Below, one piece after another: positions 16,013 to 26,434 of a stretch of DNA of 64,000 nt (the stretch's first letter is position 1; each line of letters opens with the position of its first letter). Below the pieces are notes generated by a model. That model did no database searches and was not told the DNA's origin. It saw nothing but the letters and a program-made list of their open reading frames with translations. The stretch is from an uncultured Christensenellaceae bacterium (GTDB taxonomy: Bacteria > Bacillota > Clostridia > Christensenellales > Pumilibacteraceae). The position numbers were made by a program, and so were the translations under genes. The DNA is taken from assembly GCA_910587455.1 (NCBI GenBank), contig CAJULK010000011.1, positions 5,304 through 69,303 of the forward strand, given 5' to 3'.

Positions 16013-18355
16013 ATGAACTTGACAACGCAGAAAATCAGCGACGTTATACCCGATGAAAAGACGGTAGAGCGGATCGGCGAACAACTCGGGTTAAACAAGA
16101 AACTCGTCGAGTTGTTGTTTTTGCGCGGTTACGACAATGTGGATTCGGTAAATGTATTTTTACATCCCGACGAGGAATTTTTGTATTCGCCCGACACTAT
16201 GCTCGGCATGAACGAATGTAAAGAGAGGCTCGAATCGGCAATAGAGAACGGCGAAAAGGTAGTTGTTTACGGGGATTACGATGCGGACGGTATATGCGCT
16301 TCTGCAATACTGTCGCTCTATCTTTCGTCGCGTGGTTTGAACGTTTTGACGCATATTCCCGACAGGATCGGCGAAGGATACGGACTTAACGTAGACAGTA
16401 TCGAGCGCATTATCGAAAATTCTATGCCCGATCTTATTTTAACTTGCGATTGCGGCATTTCGGCTATCGACGAGGTGGAGCTCGCAAAAGATCTCGGTGT
16501 GGACATTATTGTCACCGATCATCACGAAGTCGGCGAGCGCAGACCCGATTGTATAGTTGTCAATCCGCATCAAAGCGATTGCAAATATCCGTTCAAGGAT
16601 CTGTGCGGCGCAGGCGTCGCGCTCAAGATCGTGCAGGCGCTCGGCGGCATCGAAGCAGCACGCAATTATTACGATCTTGCGGCGATAGCTACTGTAGCCG
16701 ATCTTGTTAGTCTTACGGACGAAAACAGGCTTATAGTACAGCTCGGCTTGAAGAGCATGTCAAAGAGCAAGAACTTCGGCATACTCGCTCTTACGGATTC
16801 TCTAAAGCTGAAAACGGTCACGTCGTCCGATATAGCTTTCAAGATAGCGCCGAGAATAAACGCCGCAGGCAGAATGGGCAGTGCGTACAGAGCTTTTGAG
16901 TTGTTTACTTCAAGCGATCCGACTGTCGTTTCGGAAAAGCTCGATCAGATTGTTAAAGCAAACAACGACAGAAAAACGCTTTGCGACGAGCTGTATGCTC
17001 AGGCTATAACAATGCTCAGATCGTTTGATCTTGTAAACGAGCGCGCCATTATAATAATGAGCGACAAGTGGGAAAAGGGAATTACGGGTATACTTGCCGC
17101 TCGGCTCGTCGGGGATTTTAAGCGCCCAGTCTTTGTGCTTGTTAAGAACAACGATGAATATAAAGGTACATGCAGAAGTATAGACGGTATAAACATATAT
17201 GAGCTATTAAGCAAAAATTCGGATCTGTTGAAAGAGTTCGGCGGGCACAATCAGGCTGCAGGCTTTACTATTCTTCCGCAGAACGTAGCTGAATTTAAGC
17301 GGCGAATACTCGACGAACTCTCGCAAGTCGATGTCGGAGAGTTTATTCCGTCGATTAAATACGACATGGAACTCGTGGAGTCCGACATAACGCAAGAGTT
17401 TGTCACATCGCTTGCAATGCTCGAGCCTACGGGAAACAACGGCAACCCGAAGCCGTTGTTTATGACGAAAACCGATTCTATATCGGCAATGCCGCTAAAG
17501 ACCAATCCGAGTCATACGCTTTTGAAAACGCCGGGCGGATTGCAGTTGTTTGCTTACAATTCGTATTCGTTAAATACTTATTATAACGGTGCGACGCAGC
17601 GCGAACTTATATACGAGCTCGCAGACAGCGAGTATTCTCCGCGGCTGTATTTGCGCGGTTGTGCGTTAACGCGTCTTGCCGTCAATGATTCGATCGCTAA
17701 AGCCGGTTATTTGCGTATGCTCAATTATCCGAAGTCGCTTGAAGTGTTTTATAAAGAATATGAAGAGGACGAACTTGACAGGCTTATAGATAATCCGTTC
17801 GGCACGCTCGTTATTGCCGGCTGTAAAGAGACTTACGAAAAATTTGCGGCAAAATCTTATAAAAACGTTGTAATGCATGAGATTTTTGCGGAAACGGCGG
17901 TAAATGTGTATTCTCGCATTATTGTGTCGCCCGAGTTCGGCAAATCGTTCATGCTCGAAAATTATGAAAAGGTTATATTCCTCGATTATCCGCCGTCGCT
18001 CAATGTAATCGGCTATATTAACCGCAGATCTAAAGCAACTGTGTATATCCCGATCTATGACAACAGACACGATATATTCTCTTGCGTTAAGGCGGACAGA
18101 AATGTTTTCGGAAAGTATTTCAATTCTATTAAGGCGAATTCGGTCAGCGTAAAAGCACCTAATATTTATGCGTATTTCAAAGCGCTGATAGCGCGTGACA
18201 GAACGCTCGAGTTACCGCAGTTTATAGCGTGTTTGTCTGTGTTTACGCAGCTCGGTATAATGTCGTTCAGACCGGATAGCGGCATAACCGTAAAACAAGT
18301 CGTCAACCCGCTTGAGAACTCGGAAGTATACAGAACGATCGAGGCATGGCAATAA
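16013..18355 (+). CDS. recJ: single-stranded-DNA-specific exonuclease RecJ
   Basis: 780 aa. 5'-3' exonuclease on single-stranded DNA in recombination and repair. The DHH domain shows VYGDYDADGICASAI (about residues 85-100), TCDCGISAIDE and VTDHHEVG with the metal ligands, then NPHQ. The DHHA1 part contains ARINAAGRMG and GGHNQAAGFTI. The residues after about 560 form the less conserved C-terminal part of the long Firmicutes RecJ. AAAGGGT stands 7 bases before the ATG. The stop overlaps the relA start (TAATG). Confidence 0.93.
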   Translation: MNLTTQKISDVIPDEKTVERIGEQLGLNKKLVELLFLRGYDNVDSVNVFLHPDEEFLYSPDTMLGMNECKERLESAIENGEKVVVYGDYDADGICASAILSLYLSSRGLNVLTHIPDRIGEGYGLNVDSIERIIENSMPDLILTCDCGISAIDEVELAKDLGVDIIVTDHHEVGERRPDCIVVNPHQSDCKYPFKDLCGAGVALKIVQALGGIEAARNYYDLAAIATVADLVSLTDENRLIVQLGLKSMSKSKNFGILALTDSLKLKTVTSSDIAFKIAPRINAAGRMGSAYRAFELFTSSDPTVVSEKLDQIVKANNDRKTLCDELYAQAITMLRSFDLVNERAIIIMSDKWEKGITGILAARLVGDFKRPVFVLVKNNDEYKGTCRSIDGINIYELLSKNSDLLKEFGGHNQAAGFTILPQNVAEFKRRILDELSQVDVGEFIPSIKYDMELVESDITQEFVTSLAMLEPTGNNGNPKPLFMTKTDSISAMPLKTNPSHTLLKTPGGLQLFAYNSYSLNTYYNGATQRELIYELADSEYSPRLYLRGCALTRLAVNDSIAKAGYLRMLNYPKSLEVFYKEYEEDELDRLIDNPFGTLVIAGCKETYEKFAAKSYKNVVMHEIFAETAVNVYSRIIVSPEFGKSFMLENYEKVIFLDYPPSLNVIGYINRRSKATVYIPIYDNRHDIFSCVKADRNVFGKYFNSIKANSVSVKAPNIYAYFKALIARDRTLELPQFIACLSVFTQLGIMSFRPDSGITVKQVVNPLENSEVYRTIEAWQ

Positions 18356-20526
18356 TGACAGAAGACCATATTGAGATTGTAAAACGCGAAACCGCCCACT
18401 TAAAATCGCGGTATTCGCTTATGTATACCAAGGAACAAGCGGAAGTGGTAGACCGCGCGCTCGACTATGCCGTAAACATGCATAGCGGACAGTCGAGGGC
18501 ATCGGGCGAGCCGTATGTGACGCACCCCATAGCCGTGGCTAACTTGCTTTTGGATATCGGCATGGATTCGTCTACGATCGCAGCAGCGCTTTTACATGAT
18601 TGTATAGAGGATACTACGGCAACATCCGAAGAAATAACAACGCTGTTCGGTTCCGAAATTTGTCTGCTTGTCACTTCAGTAACAAAACTCGAAAAGATGG
18701 TGTTCAAGTCCAAACAGGAAGAACAAGCCGAAAATTTCCGTCGGATGTTTTTTGCAATGGCTAAGGACATACGAGTAATACTTATCAAACTTGCCGACAG
18801 GCTACACAATATGCGCACGCTCGGCGCACTTTCTCATGAGCGGCAGGTTGCGATAGCAAAAGAAACGCTCGATATTTATGCGCCTCTCGCTTCGCGGCTA
18901 GGTTTGTCATTTTATAAATGCGAACTTGACGATTTGTGTCTTAAAACATTGCACCCTGACGACTACGACATGCTCGTAAAAGAAATATCGTTGAAGCGTG
19001 CGGAACGTCAGGATCTCGTAAACCGAATTTGCGACGAACTTAAAGGTATGCTTTCCGATCTCGGAGTAAACGGACAGGTGAGCGGCAGGCCGAAGCATTT
19101 TTACAGTATTTACAAAAAAATGGTCGGACAAAACAAGACGTTCGAGCAGATTTACGACCTGACTGCCGTTCGTGTTATAGTGGAAAGCGTTCGGGATTGC
19201 TATGAGGTTCTCGGAATAATCCATACCAAGTGGAAGCCTATTCCCGGCAGATTCAAGGATTATATTGCCGTTCCAAAACCTAATAACTACCAGTCGTTGC
19301 ATACTACCGTTATGACTACATACGGTATGCCGTTCGAAATTCAGATCCGCACGTTTGAAATGCATAAGATCGCCGAGTACGGTATAGCTGCGCATTGGAA
19401 ATACAAGGAGAACCGCGTCGTCGATTCCGATCTCGACGGAAAGCTCGAATGGCTTCGCGGCGTCATGGAAAAAGAAAAGGCGCAAACTGCTGATCCGTGC
19501 GAATTTTACGAATCGCTCAAACTCGATTTATATAGCGGGCAGGTGTTTGTTTTTACGCCGCGCGGAGACGTTATAGCTCTGCCGGAAGGCGCTACGCCCG
19601 TGGACTTTGCATACACGGTACATTCCGAAGTGGGAAATAAATGTATAGGCGCAAAGGTCAACGGAAAAATCGTGCCGCTCGAGACCAAATTGTGCACGGG
19701 CGACTATATAGACATAATTACGTCGCCTACAGCTAAAGGTCCTAGCCGTGATTGGTTGAGATTTATCAAAACGTCCACAGCCAAGAGTAAGATCCGCGCT
19801 TTTTTCAAGCGCGAGATGAAAGACGAGAATATCAAGCGCGGCAAGGAACTGTTGGAACGCGAGGCTAAAAACCGCGGATATGTATTGTCCGATTTGATGA
19901 TCCCCAAATGGCTCGACGTTATAATGCAGCGTTATTCGTTTTCGTCGATCAACGACATGTATGCTTCTGTGGGGTACGGCGCTTATACGCCCAATCAAAT
20001 ACTGTTAAAGCTGATCGACTTTTACAGACGCGAAAATCCCGTAACGCCGCCTACGCAGATCACTTCGACCGTCACTAAGAACGAAGGTCGGGGTATTGTC
20101 GTGCAAGGTCATAACGATTTGTTGGTGCGCATGGCGAAATGCTGCTCTCCCGTGCCGGGTGACGGTATCGTGGGTTATATTTCGCGAGGCAGAGGTGTTA
20201 CGATTCACCGAGATACCTGTCCGAATATCAAAAATGCGGAGAGTTATCGGCTCATAGAAGCGCATTGGGACGGATCGCGTTCCGCGCCGTTTGTCGTTTC
20301 GCTTACAATAGAATGTAAAGACACGGGCGGCGTCCTTGCCAAAATAACAAAAACGATCTCCGATATGAAACTGTCTATAGAATCTATGACGGCGCGCGTG
20401 GATAAAGAGCAAAAAGGAATAATATCTCTCGGCGTGAGAATATCGTCGCCCGAACAGTACGACAGCGTAATGACGCGCATACAATCCATCAGAAACGTAG
20501 ATAAAGTTTACCGTACAATGAATTAA
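18355..20526 (+). CDS. relA: bifunctional (p)ppGpp synthetase/hydrolase
   Basis: 723 aa from the ATG at 18355, chosen over an in-frame ATG at 18346 because GATCGAGG is then 10 bases upstream and the start forms a TAATG overlap with recJ. Domains in order: HD hydrolase (HPIAVANLL, LLHDCIEDT; the His-Asp pair is intact), synthetase (GRPKHFYSIYKKM, DLTAVRVIV, FEIQIRT), TGS (VFVFTPRGDVIALPEGATPV), a zinc-finger-like helical linker (AKCCSPVPGDGIVGYISRGRG) and a C-terminal ACT domain. Both activities should be present, making and degrading the stringent response alarmone. Confidence 0.94.
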   Translation: MTEDHIEIVKRETAHLKSRYSLMYTKEQAEVVDRALDYAVNMHSGQSRASGEPYVTHPIAVANLLLDIGMDSSTIAAALLHDCIEDTTATSEEITTLFGSEICLLVTSVTKLEKMVFKSKQEEQAENFRRMFFAMAKDIRVILIKLADRLHNMRTLGALSHERQVAIAKETLDIYAPLASRLGLSFYKCELDDLCLKTLHPDDYDMLVKEISLKRAERQDLVNRICDELKGMLSDLGVNGQVSGRPKHFYSIYKKMVGQNKTFEQIYDLTAVRVIVESVRDCYEVLGIIHTKWKPIPGRFKDYIAVPKPNNYQSLHTTVMTTYGMPFEIQIRTFEMHKIAEYGIAAHWKYKENRVVDSDLDGKLEWLRGVMEKEKAQTADPCEFYESLKLDLYSGQVFVFTPRGDVIALPEGATPVDFAYTVHSEVGNKCIGAKVNGKIVPLETKLCTGDYIDIITSPTAKGPSRDWLRFIKTSTAKSKIRAFFKREMKDENIKRGKELLEREAKNRGYVLSDLMIPKWLDVIMQRYSFSSINDMYASVGYGAYTPNQILLKLIDFYRRENPVTPPTQITSTVTKNEGRGIVVQGHNDLLVRMAKCCSPVPGDGIVGYISRGRGVTIHRDTCPNIKNAESYRLIEAHWDGSRSAPFVVSLTIECKDTGGVLAKITKTISDMKLSIESMTARVDKEQKGIISLGVRISSPEQYDSVMTRIQSIRNVDKVYRTMN

Positions 20527-20534
20527 AGGATACT

Positions 20535-21143
20535 ATGGATATTTACACTCTTGTGCTCGGTTGTTGCGCCACTAATACTTATGTCTTAGTCGAAAACGGT
20601 AGGGCTGTTGTTGTGGATCCTGCTGACGAAGCGGAACGTATATGTTCTTTCGTTGCGCGTAAACAAGCGATAGTCGAGCAGGTTCTTATAACTCACGGAC
20701 ACTTCGATCATATTAAGGCCGCACGCGAATTGCAAAAATGCGGCGCCGAAATATATATGTCGGGAACAGATTACGGACTTGTGGATTTCGGCAATGTCAA
20801 CAGCGTTTTCGGCGCGCCGAGCGACAGGTTTGTGTTAGACGTCGAAGTGCGCGACGGACACGAGTTCGAAATATCGGGGCATATATTCAAAGTGCTCGAA
20901 ACACCCGGGCACACCGTCGGCAGCGTGTGCTATATTATGGACGACGGCATAATATTCTCCGGCGATACTCTCTTTAAGCTCGGCGTCGGTCGTACCGATT
21001 TTCCGCACGGCAATTTTTCGGAACTTAAGCGTTCGTTAAAAAAACTGTTTGCGCTTTCGCACGATTACAGAGTGCTTCCCGGACACGGATGCGAAACATC
21101 TCTTTACTTCGAAAAACATAACAATGCTTATGCGAATTACTGA
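20535..21143 (+). CDS. MBL-fold metallohydrolase, glyoxalase II-like
   Basis: 202 aa. Metallo-beta-lactamase fold with the metal motif THGHFDH (about residues 53-59), a third ligand in ETPGHTVGS, the bridging aspartate in FSGDTLFKLGVGRTD, and a late PGHG. The pattern GDTLF..GVGRTD is typical of YcbL/YqgX-type small hydrolases near glyoxalase II. The substrate is unknown. It lies 8 bases after relA and its 3' end overlaps hemZ by about 20 bases, so it belongs to the recJ-relA-hemZ run, an order seen in other Clostridia. Confidence 0.85.
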   Translation: MDIYTLVLGCCATNTYVLVENGRAVVVDPADEAERICSFVARKQAIVEQVLITHGHFDHIKAARELQKCGAEIYMSGTDYGLVDFGNVNSVFGAPSDRFVLDVEVRDGHEFEISGHIFKVLETPGHTVGSVCYIMDDGIIFSGDTLFKLGVGRTDFPHGNFSELKRSLKKLFALSHDYRVLPGHGCETSLYFEKHNNAYANY

Positions 21144-22491
21144 TATACGTACGGATACGGAGCTTGCAGACGAAGCGCGACTTTTTTTCGGTGACGATTT
21201 CAATGTGATTTCACTTGACGTCAACGGGCGAAATTACTGCGTCGAAATAGACGGAATGAAGTATGCCTACGATTATTCGGATAGTATATACGATATTATT
21301 CCGAACGAGCATATTTTACGCAGGCTTGATAAAATAGCGCTTTACGACGCTCTGAGTGCGCATACACGGCGCGAAATGCCTTGGGGGGCGTTAACGGGCG
21401 TTCGTCCTACAAAGCTGTTTTACGAGTGCTTATCGCGCGGAAAATCACTCGATTTGTCTGCGAAAATAATGCGCGACGTGTACAGGGTGTCGGCAGAAAG
21501 GGCGGAGATATTAAAGCGAATTGTCAATGCCCAAAAAGGTAAAGTAGTGTTTCCGCCCGAATTTATCAATCTGTATGTGCATGTACCGTATTGCACAACG
21601 CGGTGCACATACTGTTCTTTTGTATCTTCGCCGATAGGCAAGAATATCGAACAGTCAAAAAAGTATGCGGAGTTATTATGCGACGAGATAAGCAAGTCCG
21701 TTGAATTTCTGCGCGAAAGCGGTAAAAAAATTCTTTCCGTTTATATAGGCGGAGGTACGCCTACGGCGCTTGACGACCTATCGTTTGAAAAACTTCTTTC
21801 GTGCATTGACGCGAACGGCCTCGAATACACATGCGAAGCGGGGCGACCCGATACGATAACGGAACGAAAAGCGGACATTATGAAGGCGTACGGCGTCACT
21901 CGCGTGTGCGTTAATCCGCAAACGCTCAATGACAACACGCTTAAAGCTATAGGCAGAAACCACGGCTCGGCAGATTTTTTCGGGGCTTACAAGATCGTGG
22001 AGGGTAAAGGGTTCGATATAAACTGCGATCTCATTGCTGGGCTCGAGAATGAAACGGAAGAAGATTTTATCGCGAGTTTCGAAGGTATAAAAAAGCTGGG
22101 ACCGCAAAATATTACCGTGCATTCGCTTGCCAAAAAGAACGGCAGCGTTATCCGTTATGACGCAGGCGAGAACGAGAACGCGTCGTCGATGACCGATTAC
22201 GCGCTCAAAAATCTCGGCAGTTACAGACCGTACTATTTGTACAGGCAAAAACGCCAAGCGTGCAATTTGGAAAACATAGGCTTTTCGCTTGTCGGCAAAG
22301 AATGTGTCAACAACATAACGACAATGGAGGAAACGGTCGGAGTTATGGCTTGCGGCGCCGGCGCGATTTCGAAAGCAATATTCGACGGAAAAATCGTGCG
22401 GTTTGCAAACATGCGCGATATCTCTTTGTATATAGAGCGATATAACGAGAAGCTCGCGGCAAAACTGTCCTGTTTTTCGGATATAAATTGA
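21124..22491 (+). CDS. hemZ: HemZ-type coproporphyrinogen dehydrogenase-like radical SAM protein
   Basis: 455 aa from ATG 21124 (a second in-frame ATG at 21130 is equally possible; neither has a clear ribosome site). The N-terminal ~145 residues are the HemZ-specific part with GVRPTKL. The radical SAM cluster is VPYCTTRCTYCSF (CxxxCxxC near residue 157), followed by VYIGGGTPTALD and CEAGRPDTIT. Late sequence includes YYLYRQKRQACNLENIG, characteristic of HemZ. HemZ is described as an oxygen-independent coproporphyrinogen III dehydrogenase, but in heme-poor Clostridia the true role is uncertain. No other heme gene is in the window. Confidence 0.85.
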   Translation: MLMRITDIRTDTELADEARLFFGDDFNVISLDVNGRNYCVEIDGMKYAYDYSDSIYDIIPNEHILRRLDKIALYDALSAHTRREMPWGALTGVRPTKLFYECLSRGKSLDLSAKIMRDVYRVSAERAEILKRIVNAQKGKVVFPPEFINLYVHVPYCTTRCTYCSFVSSPIGKNIEQSKKYAELLCDEISKSVEFLRESGKKILSVYIGGGTPTALDDLSFEKLLSCIDANGLEYTCEAGRPDTITERKADIMKAYGVTRVCVNPQTLNDNTLKAIGRNHGSADFFGAYKIVEGKGFDINCDLIAGLENETEEDFIASFEGIKKLGPQNITVHSLAKKNGSVIRYDAGENENASSMTDYALKNLGSYRPYYLYRQKRQACNLENIGFSLVGKECVNNITTMEETVGVMACGAGAISKAIFDGKIVRFANMRDISLYIERYNEKLAAKLSCFSDIN

Positions 22492-22532
22492 GCTGTCGAA
22501 AATTCGGTTTTTATATCGACACGTAAAAACGC

Positions 22533-22561
22533 TATACAAAAAGTTATTTTCGGTGTATAAT
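22533..22561 (+). promoter_or_regulatory. promoter of the miaB-mutSL operon, near-leaderless
   Basis: TATACA (22533-22538), 17-base spacer, perfect TATAAT (22556-22561). Only 9 bases separate the -10 box from the ATG at 22571, so the leader would be about 0-3 bases and there is no Shine-Dalgarno. Confidence 0.6.
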
Positions 22562-22570
22562 ATTATTCGC

Positions 22571-23857
22571 ATGAGCAGTAAATATTTTATTCATACATAC
22601 GGATGTCAGATGAACGTCCACGAATCTGAAAAGATGGCGGGTATACTCGAAGCCCGCGGTTTTTCGGTTTGCGACGAAATAACGGAAGCGGACATAATAG
22701 TTCTTAATACTTGCTGTGTGCGCGAAACGGCTGAATCTCGTGTGTACGGTCATCTCGGCAGAATAAAAAGCCAAAAGAAATCGGGCGCAGTGCTCGTAGT
22801 GTGCGGATGCATGACGCAACAGCCGTCAGTCGCGCAAAGTCTTGCCAAGCGTTGTGCATTTGTAGATATAATCCTCGGCACGTTCAATCAATCAAAGCTC
22901 GGCGAATATATTGATACGTTTATGCACACCGGTGAACGCATAATCGACGTGTGGGAAAAAGAACGCGAAGAAACCGCGTGCGGTATTGCGCGTTCGTCCG
23001 GAGTAAACGCTTGGGTAAATATTATGTACGGGTGCAATAATTTTTGTACATACTGCATTGTTCCGTATGTTCGCGGCAGAGAGCGGTGCAGACCCATCGA
23101 CGATATTATATCCGATGTAGACGGCTTGCTCGCTTCGGGGTACAAGCAGATAACTCTGTTGGGGCAAAACGTAAATTCGTACAGTTACGGCGGAAAAGAT
23201 TTTACCGGATTATTGAAGATGTTGGAGACGGACAGAAAATACAGACTAAAATTCATGACGTCTCATCCTAAGGATTTTTCGCTCGCTCTTGCCGAGCATA
23301 TGGCAACTTCTAAAATAATGGGAAAAAATCTGCATTTGCCAGTTCAGTCGGGTAGCGACAGAATATTGCAAGCCATGAACAGGCGGTATACGCGTGACGA
23401 TTATTTCCGCAAAATAGACGAAGTACGCAGACTTGTGCCGGATATCGGACTGAGTTCCGATGTGATGGTCGGTTTTCCTACAGAGACCGAGGCAGACTTC
23501 GATGATACAATAGACCTTGTAGGGCGAGTACGTTATAATAATCTTTTTACTTTCATCTATTCGCGCCGAAGCGGAACGCCTGCCGATAAAATGCCTCAGC
23601 TCGATTATAAAACAAAACAAGCGCGCATAGACAAGCTGATTAAGTATCAATTCGAAATTTCCAAAAGTATAGCGGAAGAGTGCGTGGGCAAAACGTTCGA
23701 AGTGTTGGTAGCCGAAAAAAAGAGCGGAAAATGTTTCGGAAAAGCGGAAAACGATGCGGCCGTCACATTTGTCGGTAATAACGTAAATATAGGTGATTTC
23801 GTCAAAGTAAAAGTAACTGATGCTAAGAATGCCAATCTGAGCGGAGAGGTGGTATAA
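22571..23857 (+). CDS. miaB: tRNA-2-methylthio-N6-dimethylallyladenosine synthase
   Basis: 428 aa from the ATG at 22571. Radical SAM methylthiotransferase that adds the methylthio group to i6A37 of tRNAs. N-terminal UPF0004 domain with YGCQMNVHESE, NTCCVRETAE and CGCMTQ (auxiliary cluster cysteines). Radical SAM domain with CNNFCTYC (C155, C159, C162) and LLGQNVNSY. C-terminal TRAM domain from about residue 370. First gene of a tight operon with mutS (adjacent), mutL and miaA; MiaA makes the i6A that MiaB modifies. Confidence 0.95.
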   Translation: MSSKYFIHTYGCQMNVHESEKMAGILEARGFSVCDEITEADIIVLNTCCVRETAESRVYGHLGRIKSQKKSGAVLVVCGCMTQQPSVAQSLAKRCAFVDIILGTFNQSKLGEYIDTFMHTGERIIDVWEKEREETACGIARSSGVNAWVNIMYGCNNFCTYCIVPYVRGRERCRPIDDIISDVDGLLASGYKQITLLGQNVNSYSYGGKDFTGLLKMLETDRKYRLKFMTSHPKDFSLALAEHMATSKIMGKNLHLPVQSGSDRILQAMNRRYTRDDYFRKIDEVRRLVPDIGLSSDVMVGFPTETEADFDDTIDLVGRVRYNNLFTFIYSRRSGTPADKMPQLDYKTKQARIDKLIKYQFEISKSIAEECVGKTFEVLVAEKKSGKCFGKAENDAAVTFVGNNVNIGDFVKVKVTDAKNANLSGEVV

Positions 23858-26434
23858 ATGGGTTTGTCACCGATGATGATCCAATATAAAAAAATCAAAA
23901 GCAATTATCCGGATACGATACTTATGTTTCGGCTCGGGGATTTTTACGAAATGTTTTTCGACGATGCGGTGACTGTTTCGCGCGAGCTCGATCTCACGCT
24001 CACGGGACGCAACTGCGGCATGGAAGAAAAAGCGCCTATGTGCGGTGTTCCGTATCATGCTGTACAAGCGTATATAGCAAAACTTCTCAAAAAGGGTTAT
24101 AAGGTCGCCGTATGCGATCAGATGCAAGATCCGGCAACAGTTAAAGGCATAGTGGAACGCGACGTTACGCGCATAATAACGGGCGGAACGATAACGGATC
24201 CCGACAGCCTCGAAGACGATTCGAATAACTATCTGATGTCGCTGTATCTTGATGCAACTGGAGTCGGCGCGGTTTGGACGGATATCACCACTTCCGAAAC
24301 TTACAATCATTTTATAGAATGTCCCGTAAAGGTAAAACTCAACGACTTGCTCATGCGTATTCGACCCGCTGAAATTATATGCAATTCGAAAATGCTCGAA
24401 GAGAGTTTGGAACTTTCCGCGATCAAGTACGGCAGCGTATGCAAAATGACGCAATACGACGACGCGATGTTCGATTTCGATACGGCAAAAAGCACGGTAG
24501 CGCGGCTGGTGAGCGAACGCGAGCTTAAAACTTTATGTAAAACCCCGTGTTGCATATGCGCCGAAGGCGCGCTTATATCATATGTGCAAACGATGCAATT
24601 CCGCAAAAACGTCAATATCGGATCGGCAGAAAGTTACGAGTCGGAAATTTTTATGGATATCGACGCTAATACGGCGCGCACACTCGAGCTTACTGAATCT
24701 CAAAGCAGAAAGCGCGGCACGACGCTTCGCGATGTAATCAACAATACATGCACGCCTATGGGAGATAGGCAACTCAGAAAGTGGATTATGCGCCCGTTGT
24801 GCGTCAAATCGAAGATCGACGAGAGGCTCAACGCCGTAGACGCGTTGTACCGTGATACCATAATGCGCGAAAAACTGCGCACTTCGCTGTCGTACGTAAA
24901 AGATATAGTCAGAATATCCGCAAATCTTGCGCTCGGTGAGATAAAGCAAAAAGACGTGTTGGCGCTCGGCGCGTCGTTCCGCGCCATGCCCGACATCAAA
25001 AACACGCTGAATGACGTATCTGCAACTATGCTTGCGGAGCTGCGCGACTCCATAGATACTATGTCCGATCTCAGAGAGCTTATCGAATCGGCAGTGACTG
25101 ATATTGTTTCTTCCGACAAACAGGATGATTCGACTTTGATCCGAACGGGGTACGACAAAGAACTCGACGATTATAGAGCGCTAGGAAAAAATTCGCGTGC
25201 GATAATAGCCAAGATGGAAAGCGACGAACGCGAAAAAACCAAGATCAAAAATTTGCGTATCGCTTATAACAGACTGTTCGGGTATTACATAGAAGTGCCG
25301 AGACAGTTCGATTCGCTCGTGCCCGAATATTATCACCGCAGACAAACTGTTGCAAATGCCGAAAGATACGTTACAGACGAGCTTAAAGAAATAGAATTTA
25401 AGGTTTTGAACGCTTCGGAGCTTTCCGAAAAACGTGAAAGAGAGCTGTATTTGCAAGTTCTCGAAAAACTGAGGTCGCGATGTTCGGATATAACTTCGCT
25501 CGGAAAGACCGTTGCCGATATAGACTGTCTTGTTTCGCTTGCATCAGCCGCAAAAAACAACGGGTATATCCGTCCCGAAATAACCGAAAACGGCGAAATA
25601 GTCATATCGGAGGGGCGACATCCAGTTGCCGAACTTCTTCCGTCCGACGAAATTTTCGTTCCGAATAACACATCGCTCAATTCTTCCGATTCCAAAATTA
25701 TGCTGATAACCGGTCCCAATATGGCGGGGAAAAGCCTGTACATGCGCCAGGTCGCGCTTATAACGGTGCTTGCGCATATGGGTTCGTTTGTGCCTGCCAA
25801 ATCTGCAGCGATAGGGCTTGTAGACAAAATTTTTACTCGTGTCGGCGCAAGCGACGATATTTCTACGGGGCGAAGCACGTTCATGGTCGAAATGAGCGAA
25901 GTGTCGAGAATACTCGAAAACGTTACCGATTCGAGTCTCGTGCTTCTCGACGAGATAGGGCGCGGCACTGCTACGTACGACGGACTGAGCATTGCGTGGG
26001 CAGTTGTGGAACATCTTGCGGATAACTCGGCGGCAAAAGTATTGTTTTCCACTCACTACCACGAGCTTACTGAGCTCGAGGGATCCATTAAAGGTTTGAA
26101 AAACTACAAATTTACAGCAAAGGAAATCGACGGCGGAATCAAATTCATGCGCAAAATAATGCGCGGAAGCGCCAATAAAAGTTTCGGGATCGAAGTTTCG
26201 GCTCTTGCCGGTCTGCCTCAATCGGTGTTGGTCAGGGCGAAGCAGCTGCTGTCGCGCTTGGTGAATGCGGATATAGCGCATAAAGCGAACGACAACAGGC
26301 AACTTTCACTGTTCGATAATGTGTCCCGTCATGACGAGGTAATAACTATTCTGCGCGAACTCGATATAAACGACGTTACGCCGCGCGCCGCGCTCGACAT
26401 TCTCTGCGACTTAAAGGAGAAGATCGACGCATGA
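23858..26434 (+). CDS. mutS: DNA mismatch repair protein MutS
   Basis: 858 aa. Recognises mismatches and small loops. The N-terminal mismatch-reading motif is FRLGDFYEMFFDDA (F-x-E form GDFYEMF). The ATPase has ITGPNMAGKS (Walker A, about residues 617-627), STFMVEMSE and LLDEIGRGTATYDG (Walker B and signature), then FSTHYHEL. The ATG follows the miaB stop directly, with GGAGAGG upstream, and the 3' end overlaps mutL by ATGA. Confidence 0.96.
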   Translation: MGLSPMMIQYKKIKSNYPDTILMFRLGDFYEMFFDDAVTVSRELDLTLTGRNCGMEEKAPMCGVPYHAVQAYIAKLLKKGYKVAVCDQMQDPATVKGIVERDVTRIITGGTITDPDSLEDDSNNYLMSLYLDATGVGAVWTDITTSETYNHFIECPVKVKLNDLLMRIRPAEIICNSKMLEESLELSAIKYGSVCKMTQYDDAMFDFDTAKSTVARLVSERELKTLCKTPCCICAEGALISYVQTMQFRKNVNIGSAESYESEIFMDIDANTARTLELTESQSRKRGTTLRDVINNTCTPMGDRQLRKWIMRPLCVKSKIDERLNAVDALYRDTIMREKLRTSLSYVKDIVRISANLALGEIKQKDVLALGASFRAMPDIKNTLNDVSATMLAELRDSIDTMSDLRELIESAVTDIVSSDKQDDSTLIRTGYDKELDDYRALGKNSRAIIAKMESDEREKTKIKNLRIAYNRLFGYYIEVPRQFDSLVPEYYHRRQTVANAERYVTDELKEIEFKVLNASELSEKRERELYLQVLEKLRSRCSDITSLGKTVADIDCLVSLASAAKNNGYIRPEITENGEIVISEGRHPVAELLPSDEIFVPNNTSLNSSDSKIMLITGPNMAGKSLYMRQVALITVLAHMGSFVPAKSAAIGLVDKIFTRVGASDDISTGRSTFMVEMSEVSRILENVTDSSLVLLDEIGRGTATYDGLSIAWAVVEHLADNSAAKVLFSTHYHELTELEGSIKGLKNYKFTAKEIDGGIKFMRKIMRGSANKSFGIEVSALAGLPQSVLVRAKQLLSRLVNADIAHKANDNRQLSLFDNVSRHDEVITILRELDINDVTPRAALDILCDLKEKIDA

